Of a stretch of DNA of 64,000 nt, positions 9,382 to 21,639 are shown one piece after another. The DNA lies in the NCBI GenBank assembly GCA_029168955.1, contig JAPDOI010001563.1:1-64000 (forward strand), given 5' to 3'. Each line of letters begins with the position of its first letter. The first letter of the stretch is position 1. The notes beneath the pieces are model-generated. The model was given only the letters and a program-made list of their open reading frames with translations. It ran no database searches and was not told the origin of the DNA. The stretch is from Aplectana chamaeleonis. Lineage: Eukaryota; Nematoda; Chromadorea; Rhabditida; Cosmocercidae. The translations under genes were made by a program, and so were the position numbers.

Positions 9382-12300
9382 GCCTCCACGGCCCGGTGCT
9401 TATCAATCTCGCAATCGAGAGGGGAAGGAGGTTTGTCCAGCCATAATTTTTTGTCTACCTTTTATTTAGCAATACATGAAAGGCTTGGAGAAAGTTGAGC
9501 ACTCTACCTATAGTTCTTCATTGTAGGACGCTTCCATACCTCATCTCTTGGAACTGGATGTAACCACGCCTCCCAGTCAGAATGTAGGCGACGAAAAAAT
9601 CGAAAGATCAGGAAGCCGATCGAAGTCGCCTCCACATAGCCATGCGGCATCATCGAGCGAACGAAAGAAGCGGAAGAAGAAAGATCGGTCAAAAGGCGAT
9701 CCGAACTATCGTTCGCGTAAGGCACAGAAGGAGGAGAAAGCAGGGAAACTCATTGAGAACGAAGACGTCGCCAGAGAAATGGCAGATGAGGAAGCTATCG
9801 ATGGAACGCTGAGAGAAGTCGCAGAGGTTTCTTTTTCGTCTTGATTCTGGTCTGTTACCAGGGCAGGGCGTCACCGTGAAGCGTCCGTGAAAGTTGCGTC
9901 CCCCTCCCCCCCTCCCCCCCCCCTTCCAGCCTGGAAATGACTGCAGTACCCCTCCGTCCTTATGTGGGTCGTCAACGAAGCCCTTGATTATTTCATGGAA
10001 CAATCTTTTTTTTCAAATGAAACAAAGTATGGAAAAGGGTGAAAAGAAAGAATTAAAAATATGACCTGGGACTCGGCCGACAACTTTTTTGTAGTCCTCT
10101 TCCAATCACGCTTGCAGCGGCCAGATCCGGAGGGACAGAAGCTGTCTACACACCAAGGGAGGAGTTGTCCCGTTTTTGCAGTTTGAAATTTCACACCGCT
10201 CCACGCGAGCGAAGTGGTCTCGAGTGGAATTAGAGCCGCAAAAGGCGGGACAACTCCTCCCTCGGTGTGTAGAGAACCCCCGTCCCGATCCGGATTTCGA
10301 AACGTTTAATTTTTCACCTTTCTCGGAGGCCTGTAGTCAAAACAGCGTTTCTTTCTCTTCGACGCCAAGGGAGACACTCATCGTCCTTCGCTCGAGAGCA
10401 AAGCTTCCTGGTCACAATTACGCTCAATATAGACTCCTCCAAAGCAGAAGAAACTAGACTAGGCAATTTCACCAAAATAGTACTTGAATAGTAGTCCCAA
10501 TAATTTTCGGTTGGTGAGCAGCTGTGGTCCTGCGCCCCCCCCCCCCCTCGTCGAGGTCCAGAACTGCGCTCCCCCGCTCCCCCCCCTCGATGAAAGTAAC
10601 CGCGTGTGCTTTACCCTGTTTTTTTTTAACAATCCGATTACTTATTGTGGATTCGCCCTGTTCACTCATTCTCGCTTCAGTTTGTTCGTGTAGAAGCCAA
10701 CTGTGATGACGATGGTATTGAGTTTGAAATCGATGATACACTGGCTATGAAAGAGCATGCCGTGGAAGCAGAAGACGAAAAGAGCGTCACAGACACTGAA
10801 CTTCCACACGATGAGGCTGGTGATGTAAGGTTTCCTCATAATGTAGTTAAGTCCTCTAGTGAGTTATGCGCACCGTTTATTCGTCTCTTGTGCTTTAATG
10901 GACTAGCGTTTCAGACAGCAGTTGAGGCAGTGAGCGAGGCAGAGAATGAAGAACCGGTCGAACAGCCATCTGAATCCGATTCTGCTCAGGTCAATCAAGA
11001 AGATGTCGCAGATAAAGAAAAAGATGATGTTGGGGAGCATGTCGAAGTAGACGAAAGTCGAAAAGGCCCTAAAAAGAAGGAGAAGAAGCATAAGAAACAC
11101 AAGAAGCATAAGAAATCCAGGTATATATAGTGAATTCAGGAGTTTCTTATAAGTTTTACAGTGCATTCAGTTTTAGAGAGGGTCATGGGGACGGCGAACG
11201 CGAGCATAAGCATAAACACAAGAAGAAGAAGGACAAAAAGGAGAAGAAGGAAAAAAGAAAAAAGGAGAAGAAACATAGACGTGATAGGGATGGTGATACT
11301 AGTGATAGCCGAGTGAAGGAGGTGAGCAATAGTTGGCTGTTAGGCTGGTCAAATATGAGTTAGCTCAGAGAGAAAATATAGAAACCATAGGTGTATTTGT
11401 ACAACCTTTGTTATTTCTCTTAGTCATGTCGCTGAGGTGGCAAATGGTTTACTGTATGTGGTTGTGCCCTACATTCCCCTCTATCTAGTTAGTTTTGTTG
11501 AATCCAACTAGGAAGTTAGTGCAGCCATTAGCAGGCTCCGAAAGTTGTATGTGTACAGTCCACGGCAACGAAGAAGTTTTGTGGTGCGAATGCGTATTTT
11601 TGCCAAGGATACACTAGCCATGTCTGGCTCGGTTCCAGGTTTGCCATCAATCGGAAGGAAGCAGCGGATAATTTTTTCCGGGTTGTCTTTTTTTCAATAT
11701 TCTTCCATTATTGGCCTAGGCCGCTCATTTTGAGCCGGTCGAAGCAAGGCTTATCGTATCAAAATCTCCCTATCGCTGTTATTTTGCCATCACCGACCGC
11801 TCCGCTGCTTACTCCGCCCGGGACGGCATGCACGTACGCGGCGGGTCAGGTTGGGGTTAGGCAGGGTTTGGGGCGTCGGCGCGTTTGATGATTGCTGAGC
11901 GAGTGCTGGAGATAATCAATAGTTTGTGTCTCAGCGGGGTTTCGGCTGCCCCACCCTCCTAGGTAGGGTGTGCGAGGGAGCAATTTTTCAGTGCTAGCCT
12001 AACCCCCTTTCAGCCCTCGCGCTGCTATCATCAAACGTGCCGATTCCCCAAACCCTGCCTAACCCCAACGTAACCCGCCACGTACATGCATGCCGCTTCC
12101 GCGGACTCATCCTAGCAACCTAAGCTATATAGGAAAGACCAGGTGAAATAATATGTGTGGGTTGGGAGGGCATACCGTTTCTCAATCTCCATGTTTCCGG
12201 TGTTTTTTTTTTATTTTGAAAATAGAGAAAAAATAAAGTCTGCCGCCGATTCGGTGCTCGGGTGCACCTCTGTGGACGTATTGCCGTAATCGACGGCAAT

Positions 12301-13767
12301 TTCATAGTTCTTCTCGAATTTAATAGAGGAGAAAACGCACAGGAAACGTTAAGAAATGGCAAGCTCCTCCCCCCCCCACACACACACACCTCACACTAAA
12401 AATTTATTTAACCTCTCCCTTTTAGATTTCCTATAGATAGGCGCAGGAATAATATTGGAAAATAGAGAAACAGAAGTTGTCCATAACCCTAAAAATATTA
12501 ACTGTTTCCTATTGAGTAATGGCAAACATGGACCGAGCCAGCCATGGCTACACTATGCTTAGTGAAAGTACCGAACCGCACCACCGCCTTTTAACATTGC
12601 CGTGGACTGCGTTTCCCTCGCAAAGCTGATTGAATTTGGGTGTTTTGTGATGTGATGTCTTTTGAACTATAGAAGTCACAAGTAACTCATTAGTTTTATC
12701 AACAATGGGTTCGTAATGAGTTCCAATTACGCTGTTGGGCGAATTTCGAAAAAGAGGTATTTGATCAACGCTCAGCAAGAAAATTGTGGCCAACAGCACA
12801 CCTCGCCGTGTTGGTAGAGACTTATCAAAATCTGCACTCATTTGGCCAGCCTGACCTTGTAAGAATTCTTGTTCAATTTATCACTTACACTTCATTCGTT
12901 GCTTATTCAGGAGGAGCACATCAAAGAAGAGGAAAGGAAATCTCATGATGAGTTGGAAACAAAGGAAGAAAATAAAGGAGTTGGATTCAAAGAGGAACGT
13001 CGAGGATCTGTCAGCAGTTGTTCCTCCAAAAGAAAAGAACACCATGACGAGTCCAAAAATGACCGAAGAGTTTATGAATCTGAGCGAAAATCGAAAGGTG
13101 AAAAGAGTAAAAGGCCTCGTGACAAATTAGATGAAAAGAAGCGGGACCGTAGTGCGGAGAGGAAGCATGGAGATAGGCGCGAGAAGGATAGACATGGTCA
13201 TGAAAGAAACGACGGAAAGATCAAGGATCGAAGTAAGGGAGATGACAGGGATTATGGTAGCCGACAACGTCTTCGAGAAAGCGAACGGAAAGAACCTGTC
13301 ATTTCGAAGGGAAGGGAGGAAAAAGAGAGAATGACCGACAGACCTGATGATCAGAAAACAGAGCGTAGAGGTCGAACTGCGAGTGGCGGTGCAAATGAAA
13401 GGGCGGTGCCTGAGTCGAGCAAGCCTTCAGCGGGCAAAGAGACGGAGTTGCAGTCAAAGGATGTCGTCGGTTCAGTGACCGGAGCTAGGAAACAAAGGCT
13501 TCCTATCAGTGCACCCGCTGAGGAGGAGCCTATACAGAAGAAACTGAAAGCGGTTTGTCATCGACTTTCGAGAACTCGTGGAGCGATTTTCGGCTAATGC
13601 TTATTGTTTAGGAGACTGCGAATGTGACAAATCCAGTAAAGTCGGTGCTCACGTCAATGGTTAAATTCAAGGTGAATCCTGTTATTTCGAAAAAGGTCGG
13701 GCCGGTACCGAAACAGTTCGCTAATGCGGATAAGGAGTCAACTGATGTTGAGGAAGATAAGAACAAG
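9382..13767 (+). CDS. Lys/Arg/Glu/Ser-rich nuclear-type protein, seven exons, 5' end not found
   Basis: Exons: 9382-9430, 9527-9826, 10681-10824, 10915-11120, 11177-11321, 12911-13552, 13612-13767. Every junction has GT...AG and reading phase is kept throughout, giving about 547 residues. The first piece reads PPRPGAYQSRNREGKEDAS. Exon 2 has an RSGSRSKSPP stretch and basic KKRKKKDR; exons 3-4 are acidic; exons 4-5 are runs of KKHKKHKK and KKKKDKKEKK. Exon 6 is RE/RD/KE-rich (REKDRHGHERND), and exon 7 is less biased (SMVKFKVNPVISKKVGPVPK). No folded domain is recognised. The composition suggests a nuclear, splicing- or chromatin-associated disordered protein, which is inference only. The 1-nt phase of exon 1 requires an upstream exon not identified. 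The last exon could read on to TAG at 13780-13782 (adding VRLP) or splice to 37344. Introns hold foldback MITEs. Confidence 0.75.
9431..9526 (+). other. Intron 1 of the gene model (96 bp)
   Basis: It runs from GTTTGTCC to ATTGTAG. The flanking frames join in phase (GKE to DAS). The size is typical of compact nematode introns. Confidence 0.7.
10124..10293. mobile_element. Foldback MITE in intron 2
   Basis: GATCCGGAGGGACAGAAG...ACACACCAAGGGAGGAGTTG at the left pairs with CAACTCCTCCCTCGGTGTGT...CCCGTCCCGATCCGG at the right. The arms are about 60 bp with an unpaired middle near 10180-10235. It lies within the 854-bp intron 9827-10680, which also contains poly-C tracts at 9900-9930 and 10541-10590 and otherwise nothing recognised. 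Confidence 0.75.
11809..12109. mobile_element. Foldback MITE in intron 5
   Basis: The left arm (CGGCATGCACGTACGCGGCG, GGTTGGGGTTAGGCAGGGTT, CGCGTTTGATGATT) and right arm (ATCATCAAACGTGCCG, AACCCTGCCTAACCCCAAC, GTACATGCATGCCG) are inverted copies of about 85 bp. It lies inside the 1589-bp intron 11322-12910. The rest of that intron shows no exon-like frame. Confidence 0.8.
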
Positions 13768-13782
13768 GTTCGTTTACCTTAG

Positions 13783-14470
13783 TGGAAATGCTGAGTTTTC
13801 GTCATAATTGATGTTGACGGGCTATTACGGTCAGCACAGGAATTTCATCGATTTTGTAAAATCGAGTTTCCCAAACCATGTACGATTATGTACGATTCTA
13901 GAGTACCTCTGTCTGTTGCACCTTTATACGGGATACTTCTATACTGCTTTATTATCTGTCCCTTACGCTTCGATCATTTGACTTCAGCGAAGCTGAATAC
14001 AAGGTTGAGCAGGCCGTTGCGACCAGCCCCCCCCCTGGAATTTTCGCGACCAAAATCGTGGCTTATCGTCGGCTAAAAAGTTAGGATTTTAAATACATAT
14101 AATAGCGAAAATAATATTTACATATTTTTTTATGTATAATATGAATAATGTATAAGTAATGGGTCCCCCGAATCTACAATGAAGCACACAAAATTAGATT
14201 AATTACTTCAAAATGCAGTGGAATAGTGTCGATATGGATATGAATATGTTAGTCAATGCACATTTTACGAGTCGCTCCTATTCCAATTTGAACTTGATAC
14301 CTTAACTTTGAAGGGTACCTCAAAATCCGTCCACGGTCACTTATCACCTCACCACGGCGCGGCGGCCTCCGTCTAGCGCGAGGAGTGCGAGCGCAGAGAA
14401 AGAGAGTCGGCGCGCAGAGACGGAGAGAGGCCAGCGGCCGGGCTGCCGAATGAGCCCGCCACCAGCAGCT
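13783..14470. other. Non-coding, intron or 3' flank of the gene
   Basis: A/T-rich to 14200, then a GC-rich stretch with GAGA-like runs (14390-14430). No exon with good splice sites in the phase required after 13767 was found, and no clear AATAAA follows the alternative stop at 13780. Confidence 0.4.
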
Positions 14471-14474
14471 GCTC

Positions 14475-14740
14475 AGAAAAATGAAAACAAGTTACTTGTA
14501 ACATAAAAGCCCGAAAACATGTTACTGGTAACATATCGGAGGCGCATTGCACGCGGTTTCTTGTCGATATGTTGCATGTAACTTAAATGACTTGAGATAA
14601 GTCGCAAGTAACTTACGTATGCTTAGATATGTTACAAGTAACTTGTTTTCGATTTCTGAGAGGATACTGCGTGCAGTGCGCCTCCGATATGTTACATGTA
14701 ACTTAAATGGCACAATATAAGTCGCAAGTAACTTAAATCA
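14475..14740. repeat. Cluster of GTTAC/GTAAC palindromes inside a small inverted repeat
   Basis: Short near-palindromes of the type GTTACNNGTAAC recur about every 30-60 bp: GTTACTTGTAAC, GTTACTGGTAAC, GTTGCATGTAAC, GTTACAAGTAAC, GTTACATGTAAC, plus GTCGCAAGTAAC variants. A longer inverted pair, ATATCGGAGGCGCATTGCAC (14536) with GTGCAGTGCGCCTCCGATAT (to about 14690), encloses several of them. More copies appear at 14955-15000 and 15481-15575. Confidence 0.7.
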
Positions 14741-15007
14741 GGCAAGAATATATCTCCAAGGGGGTGTACGACGCACTCGCGGGGTCAGGCTTACGCCTGG
14801 CGTTGCTGTTGTTTCAATTACCCAAGTTTGAGGTACTTGACCACACATCAGCAGGGAAGGCCCCCCACAGCAATTTTTGCATAGTGTGTGTACGCGCTCT
14901 CTGCGTCGCGTGTCGTCTGCGTCACGTAATGGCCACCCATAGTGAAAATACAAATGTAAGTTACATGTAACATATGTAAGTGTAACTTACATGTAATATA
15001 AATTTAA

Positions 15008-15476
15008 AGGCAGCAGACACGCTCGAAAAAGTTGTTTACTACGTTTCTGAAGTCGCATGGCTCCTAGTAGACTGCTCACGCCGTTGGAAGCGTGAAAAAC
15101 GAGTCAAAACTACTAAATTTCAGCAATGCAAATCGAAAAATTTCTGCAACCCCGCCCCAAAATACAAACTCGTCCAGATTGATAGTACTAATACGGTCCC
15201 TTTGGCTGGTTTTTGATGCTTCCAACGAGGTTAACGTTCCAGTACAGGCTGTAAGAGTATATCGGCTTCTCTATCTCAACCGTTTTGTTGCTAATATTCG
15301 CTGTTTCAACCGCGCGCCGTAAAACTCGTCCACTTTCACCTGATAACAAAATAACCGTTATTCCTCTATTTGCACACAGTTTTCGTCCGTTTTTTCGTCA
15401 GTTCCCAATACAACCAGCTCCAAACCTTTGATTTATGTCATAAAATCGATACCATTTTTGAGCGTGTCTGCTGCCT
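15008..15476. mobile_element. TTAA-flanked MITE (piggyBac-like), copy 1
   Basis: TTAA at 15004-15007 and 15477-15480 flanks inverted ends AGGCAGCAGACACGCTC and GAGCGTGTCTGCTGCCT. It is 469 bp with no transposase. Its outer flanks on both sides carry the GTTAC/GTAAC palindromes, so it may have inserted into that repeat. TTAA duplication is the piggyBac hallmark; assignment rests on that and the short inverted ends. Confidence 0.65.
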
Positions 15477-15576
15477 TTAAGTTACATGTAATATAAATGT
15501 ATGTTAAATGTAATATAAGTGTAAGTTACTTGAGACATCCAAGTAAGTTACATTTATATTACAAGTAACATGTTTT

Positions 15577-16016
15577 AGTATTTCTGAGTTGTCGACGCGA
15601 TGGGTGCAATCCGAGGTGCACGGGGTTTGGTGAATAATTTCGTAATTGTTTGACTTTCACGTGAACAGCTGACATTAATGAGTTCTTTCGAAATGCCGGT
15701 CGAGGCTCTCCTGCATTTCTCAATAAAAGTGTTCCAGTATATTTTAAGAAATGCTGAGTGGCTTCACAGTGTTTGTGGAAAACGTTCTTCTCACCAAAAA
15801 CATCATTGATCATGGTCATTTTGATAGAATAAAACAACATTCAACTTATGAAACGAGACTTTTGCTTTGGCTAAAATCTCGGTGAGATCCATCTACCTTC
15901 CATTCTGTTTAAATTTACGTAGAAGACAAGACTCATGTTGAAATTTATCTTGAATGAAAGTACAAGTCATTCCGTTACCGCTTTGGTTAGAACACTTTAT
16001 TAAAATATAAAATTAA
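15577..16016. other. Intergenic, nothing recognised
   Basis: The 93-codon minus-strand frame at 15559-15840 has no recognisable motif or splice context. No repeats were matched. Confidence 0.35.
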
Positions 16017-17203
16017 TCCAATTAGCCTGTTATCGCCCGTCGCTAAATTAGCTGAAAAGTTGATCGTGACGGACCTGGCTGATCAAAATGAGCGACAGCA
16101 GCATCAGCATGGGTTCAGGAAACTTCACTCTACTACTACTGCTCTATTGGAGATCGTGAGCTTTGCGGTCGATGGGTTCAACATGAGAAAGCCCCTGAGA
16201 ACGGTGGCCATCGCCCTCGACCTGAGCAAAGCGTTTGACTCTGTTAACTTGGGACTGCTGTCCGAGAAACTGCTCAAGTCGTCGCTATCATCATGGCAGA
16301 AGCGATGGATTGCAGCTTTCACGAAAGGCCGCCGGGCTAAGGTTCTGTTCCAGAATCACGTATCCGATAGCATTCCAATAGCAGCCGGTGTTCCGCAAGG
16401 CGGAGTGTTGTCCCCTGCCCTATTCAGCCTGTATCTTGAGGACATTTCCGAGCCTCCCAATGATGTAAAGATTGTTATGTATGCCGACGACATCACCATC
16501 ATGTGTCAGGACCGTGACCTGCAGGTATATAGCCGCTAATAAGATCAGCGCCTATCTCGTCGAGTTGAAGCTCTTCCTCGATAAAATGATGCTCACAGTC
16601 TCTGCTGCTAAATCCTCTGTTTCAGTGTTTACAACAAACACCAAGGAACACAGTGCCCATCCAAATGTCAAATGGGATGGTGACCGGTTGCCAGCAGCGA
16701 AATTTCCAAGCTGCTTGGCCTTATTCTTGATCCGTCACTGAAGTTCCACAAAAACGCGGAACGGAAACAAACAGTCGTCAAGGCTAGGCTTAATATCTTG
16801 AGAGCTCTCGGAGGAACATCATGGGGAAGCAGCCGAGAGACTATATTGAGAACCTTCAGAGCAATACTTCAGCCGGCTCTGGAATATGCGGCACCAGTGG
16901 GGCAGCACCTGGTGTCTGACAGCTCCTGGAATAAGCTGCAGCGTGTACAGAATGCTGCGCTTAGAATTGCGACCGGATGTGCAAGGAGCTCCCCAATATA
17001 ACATCTTCACGCGTAGGCCTGCATATTGCCAGTCAAGGAGCATTGTGAACTCCAGGCACAGCAGATGTACATTAATGTTCTGAGACAGCCGAGTCATCCG
17101 ACAAAGAGAATTATGAAGTCCATTAGAGAGAGAGGTCGATTAGGACACCCTTCGCAGATGCTCCTCGTAAAGTTGATGCACAGAGATGGGCCGACTCCAG
17201 CAT
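16017..17203 (+). pseudogene. Jockey-like LINE, internal RT fragment
   Basis: Nearly identical to 56312-57488 of the full-length copy F but cut at both ends. It spans RT motifs from SPVAKLAEKL and HQHGFRKLHSTTTALLEI, through AGVPQGGVLSPALFSLYLED and the catalytic YADDITIMC, to the EYAAPV and CARSSP blocks. Frames are broken relative to F: a small insertion at about 16525 (CTGCAGGTATATAGCC), a 1-nt deletion near 16710 (AAATTTCCAAGC) and a stop near 16999. Neither a (GAA)n tail nor a target duplication is visible, so it is a displaced or 3'-deleted copy. The Helitron-like element begins 45 bp downstream. Confidence 0.85.
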
Positions 17204-17276
17204 TAATGTGACATTGTAGTAAATGAGAGCATAATTTTGTTTTTTTAATCCTTATACTTAAAGCAGTTATGTCCCG

Positions 17277-17313
<37 letters not shown>

Positions 17314-17320
17314 TGCATGT
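17277..17320 (+). repeat. (GT)n microsatellite
   Basis: A GT run near the 5' end of the Helitron-like element. The matching (CA)n run is at 31962-32010 in the inverted copy. Confidence 0.9.
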
Positions 17321-17521
17321 GTCCCCGATATCTTTGGAATGGCCGATCAAAACTTGTATGAAATGGTACCAACATTTAGGTGGGTGCGACATTTATCGAT
17401 TACCAAAAATCAGCCCGACTCCTCTCTTACGTGCCTCGGGCCAACCGAGTTTGTCCGTGGAGCGCACTTTTGGCCGTGGGTCATGATAACTTCTGCGAGT
17501 CGTCTAGCGATGCAAAAAATG

Positions 17522-18985
17522 CAGGGCGTCATAAAAGGTGTGCAGGACCCCAGTGAGGGTGTGCAAGACGTCATAGTAAGTGTGCAGGACCCTAATCGGG
17601 TGTGCAGGACGTCATAGAAGAAGAGCAGGTCCTAAGTAGGAATGTGCAGGACCCCAGCGGAAGTGTGCAGGACGTCATAGAAAGTGTGCAGGACCCCAGT
17701 GGGAGTGTGCAGGGCGTCATAGAAAGTGTGCAGGACCCTAATCGGAGTGTGCAGGACGTCATAGAAAGTGCGCAGGTCCTAAGTAGGCATGTGCAGGACC
17801 CCAGCGGAAGTGTGCAGGACGTCATAGAAAGTGTGCAGGACCTCAGTGGGAGTGTGCAGGGCGTCATAGAAAGTGTGCAGGACCATAATCGGAGTGTGCA
17901 GGACGTCATATAAAGTGCGCAGGTCCTACGTAGGAATGTGCAGGACCCCAGTGGGAGTGTGCAGGGCGTCATAGAAAGTGTGCAGGACCTCAGTGGGAGT
18001 GTTCAGGGCGTCATAGAAAGTGTGCAGGACCCTAATCGAAGTGTGCAGGACGTCATAGAAAGTGCGCAGGTCCTAAGTAGGAATGTGCAGGACCCCAGTG
18101 GGAGTGTTCAGGGCGTCATAGAAAGTGTGCAGGACCCTAATCGAAGTGTGCAGGACGTCATAGAAAGTGCGCAGGTCCTATGTAGGAATGTGCAGGACCC
18201 CAGTGGGAGTGTGCAGGACGTCATAGAAAGTGTTGCAGGACCTCAGTGGGAGCGTGCAGGACGTCATAGAAAGTGCGCAGGTCCTATGTAGGAATGTGCA
18301 GGACCCCAGTGGGAGTGTGCAGGACGTCATAGAAAGTGTTGCAGGACCTCAGTGGGAGCGTGCAGGGCGTCATAGAAAGTGTGCAGGACCCTAATCGGAG
18401 TGTGCAGGACGTCATTGAAAGTGCGCAGGTCCTAAGTAGGAATGTGCAGGACCCCAGCGGAAGTGTTCAGGGCGTCATAGAAAGTGTGCAGGACCTCAGT
18501 GGGAGTGTGCAGGGCGTCATAGAAAGTGTGCAGGACCTAATTGGGTGTGCAGGACGTCATAGAAAGTGCGCAGGTCCTAAGTAGGAATGTGCAGGACCCC
18601 AGTGGGAGTGTGCAGGACGTCATAGAAAGTGTGCAGGACCTCAGCGGGAGTGTGCAGGGCGTCATAGAAAGTGTGCAGGACCCTAATCGGGTGTGCAGGA
18701 CGTCATAGAAAAAGCGCAGGTCCTAAGTAGGAATGTGCAGGACCCCAACGGAAGTGTGCAGCACGTCATAGAAAGTGTGCAGGACCCAAATGGTAGCGTG
18801 GAGGGCGTCATAGAGAATGTGAAGAACCCAACGGGAGTGTGCAGGACGTCATAGAGAGTGCAGGTCCCCAGTTGGAGTGTGCAGGGCGTCGTAGAAAATG
18901 CACAGGTCCCGAGTGGGAGTGTGCAGGTCATCGAAAGTTAGCAGGACCGCAGTGGGAGTGTGCAGGACGTCACCAAGAGTGTAGA
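17522..18985 (+). repeat. 42-bp minisatellite (2 x 21 bp), about 35 units
   Basis: Alternating half-units GTGCAGGACCCCAGTGGGAG(T) and GTGCAGGACGTCATAGAAAG(T), each 21 bp. Variants carry CTCAGTGGGAGT, CTAATCGGAGT, or CGCAGGTCCTAAGTAGGAAT. A longer order of variants recurs (CCTAATCGGAG, then GCGCAGGTCCTAAGTAGG, then CCCCAG...), suggesting higher-order units. Units decay toward the 3' edge (18780-18980). Open frames reading VQDPSGSVQDVIES repeats on the plus strand and CTLPLGSCTLSMTS on the minus strand are by-products. Confidence 0.9.
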
Positions 18986-19705
18986 ATTTGAAAAAGGTTT
19001 TTCAATTTTAATGCTAAATCTTAACCTTTTGTGGAGAGGAAATAGATAGGAAAATATGAATCTTGAGAAGCGTGGGACGCGTTCTGAGATTGGCGCAGAA
19101 CTCCTGCGACATTTTTTTCCAGTTTTAGGATACAAGCAGCAGCTTCACTTCCGCACCTTCTCTGTTCGCCACTCATTGCAACCGCTCAGTCATTTCGAAT
19201 CCCTAACTTCCAAAAACCAGTTTTATATATGTTGCAAGTCTGAGCTTATCAAAATCTGCACCACAAAAACATAAACAACCACCTACTAATTTCATTCATT
19301 GAGAACAAGGGCATGATGTTGGTCAACTAGGGAAACATCATATAATATGAGAATGCGTTTTCCTTATCATAATAGAGACGGTAAAGCGAGAATAATCGCT
19401 TAGAACTTTACAAATCGGAAGAAAGGGCAGTGGGTAGCGACGTAAGGGAAGGAAGTACAGAAGGGTTCTGAATTTTGTGCCGGTAGCAACCGACGATTTA
19501 CCGCTGGCTTCTTATGTTTTGCTTTATGATCCCACATTTTGATATACCCACGGCCTGCTGTAAATGTACGGCACCTTGCTCTGCTCAGGAGAGTACTTTC
19601 GGGTAGGCGGAAGTCAGTCACCACCGTTCTAACAAACTAATCCGTCTCAGGTAGTTGGCTCATGCAAAAGTTTCTGTGAGCGAAAACTTCGCTAGGTCTC
19701 GCTAG

Positions 19706-20262
19706 TATTCGTTATTTTATTTTGTTATATTTTTTCTGCCAACAATTTAATCATCTTCCGAGAGCTCTTCAACCAAAAATAATGTTTCCGGAGATCCACT
19801 CATCCGTCATTGGATGTTAAATTATATTTGTGTCACAAAAAGTGAGAAGTGCCCTCGATGTAATTGACTGCTCAGATGAAAACACCTATGTAGTGAGAGG
19901 AAAGTTAAGAAAAGATGTAGAAAAACAACAGGGAGAAAAAAGAGACGGAGGCAGTAAAAGAAGAAGATGATGATGAAGGTGAAAGAAAAACAGTAGTGCA
20001 AAAGAAAGAAGAACAGAAACTATTGGAAGACGGAAAAGGATAGGATGAGGAAGAAGAAGGAATGGTAGAATGAGGCAGTCTTCTATCAAGGCCAGTCACC
20101 ATTCTGATTGCTTTATTCCCTTCTGCTATTCCATACTTCTCTTCTAAATCGCTTTATAACTCTTCCTGAATCGTTTAGTACCTCCTTTACAGCTGTAGCC
20201 ATCCCTAGAGCTTCTCTGCGTACGGTGAGACTCAACAACGCCGGCCGCTACGGCTGGCAGGC

Positions 20263-20302
<40 letters not shown>

Positions 20303-21093
20303 GAAACGCGAGACAACGGTGGCATTGGCCGCGCTCGACAGCGCCTCGCACTGCCGCCGCTCGGTCGGGTGAGAAGTGTCCCGTAATCCTCAAAATCGTG
20401 GGTTTACATACCAAATTAGCCGTGGAGCACGAAAACTGCTTTTTTCTGCTACGGCTGGGAGACCGGGTGTGTGGGTGAATCTGCAGCCAATTAACACAGG
20501 TCGTCGGAGGTAAGTACTGAACTTGTCAGAATTCGTACTCATGACAAGTCATCGATCGATAATCAATATTATGGATTTTTGCGCTTTTTGCACAAAATGC
20601 GGCGAGGAGTGGTAGTTGCTGGTGGGTTTGGTTTTCTTGGTTGAGGAATTTTGCTCATCATGCAAGATCAAAGATTAATGATCAATAATATCGAGTTCTC
20701 ACATGTTGCACAAAATGCGGCAATGAGTGGTATTTTTTATGGTTTTGGGTTATAAGTTTTAAAAATTGTACTCATACGACAATATCGTCTGTTAGATGTT
20801 TCATGGAAATCGTTGAGCAAAATTGAAGTCAGAAAGGGAATCTTCGGGAAAAATATGTGAAATCTCTGAAAATTTAGCTTCCTGGCAGAAGTAACGATTT
20901 GGTTGGTAATGGTCGAAAAAAGTTTCAAAAATGTTTTGAAATATCTTTAAAAAATGATTTGGCGTAAAATAGCCCAGAGTAATAAAAAAAGCTAGGAAAT
21001 AAAGTGAAATAACCTCAAATGCGTTCGCCTTTGCCAATCACGTCATCGCATCCACTCTTCTCTTCCGCCCCATTCCGTAGCTTCCAATCTTAA
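19706..21093. other. Spacer with low-complexity tracts
   Basis: Contains a purine-rich stretch (about 19905-20085, GAAGAAGATGATGATGAAG type), a (CT)15-like run at 20269-20299, and two tandem, diverged copies of about 115 bp (about 20525-20640 and 20650-20760) sharing TGCACAAAATGCGGC and GAGTGGTA. Sequence at 20890-21010 resembles the arms of the palindrome at 27692-28258 (ATGATTTGGCGTAAAATA). No gene is recognised. Confidence 0.5.
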
Positions 21094-21628
21094 AGGCATC
21101 GTACGCGCTGAAAACCATGTTTCGTTTTTAGGCGTTTTTGAGATGTTAGCCCCCTATACTGACTAAAGGTATCGAAAAGCCCGCTCAAAAACGTTTACTT
21201 TTCAAGAAAAAACTTTTAAAAAAACTTCTGAAAATCATTTGAATTTCGCGCCGGCATCGACTCGGAATAGTTACGCGGAGGGCGCAAGGAACAGTTCTAC
21301 AATTCGTCCATTTGCGCAGCGTTGGATCAATCGCTCGTTGTGTGACGAGAAATTTCCAGTCGATAATGCCACTTTCGTCCGACGGTGCGTCAGCGTACAG
21401 TGGCATGCCCTGTACTTAGCGACACGACGTTCTGCTTAAATATTGCGAAAGTGCCAAATGACTGACGGAAGGGCCGGCCCCTTTTGACGGAATTCCTTAC
21501 TTTCCACTTCCTCTATGCTCACAATGGTACGTTTTTGAGCAGCCAAGCTCGTTGTACGTTCTCACAGGGGCCCGAGGAAGGGATTGAGCATAAAAAATGG
21601 AAAGTGGATTTCAGCGCGTACGATGCCT
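21094..21628. mobile_element. TTAA-flanked MITE, copy 2
   Basis: TTAA at 21090-21093 and 21629-21632. The inverted ends AGGCATCGTACGCGCTGAAA and TTTCAGCGCGTACGATGCCT match perfectly over 20 bp. It is 535 bp with no transposase frame. The first five bases AGGCA are shared with the other TTAA elements, but the rest of the end differs, so it is a related yet distinct subfamily. Confidence 0.75.
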
Positions 21629-21639
21629 TTAACTTATTG

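Larger units (their letters stand above)
17249..19705 (+). mobile_element. Helitron-like non-autonomous element carrying a 42-bp minisatellite, copy 1
   Basis: It begins TCCTTATACTTAAAGC after an A and ends TCTCGCTAG before a T. An AGCGAA-AAC-TTCGCT hairpin lies 8 nt upstream of the terminal CTAG. TC at the 5' end, hairpin plus CTRR at the 3' end and insertion between A and T without target duplication are the Helitron rules. Inside are a (GT)n run (17277-17320), about 190 bp unique sequence, the minisatellite and about 720 bp unique 3' sequence. An inverted, near-identical copy lies at 29544-32040. No Rep/helicase is present. The 3' end is better supported than the 5' end. Confidence 0.55.

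Noticed and set aside
19905..20089. Lys/Glu-rich coding exon
   Set aside because: Purine-run low complexity with stops in each frame and no splice sites fitting the nearby gene.
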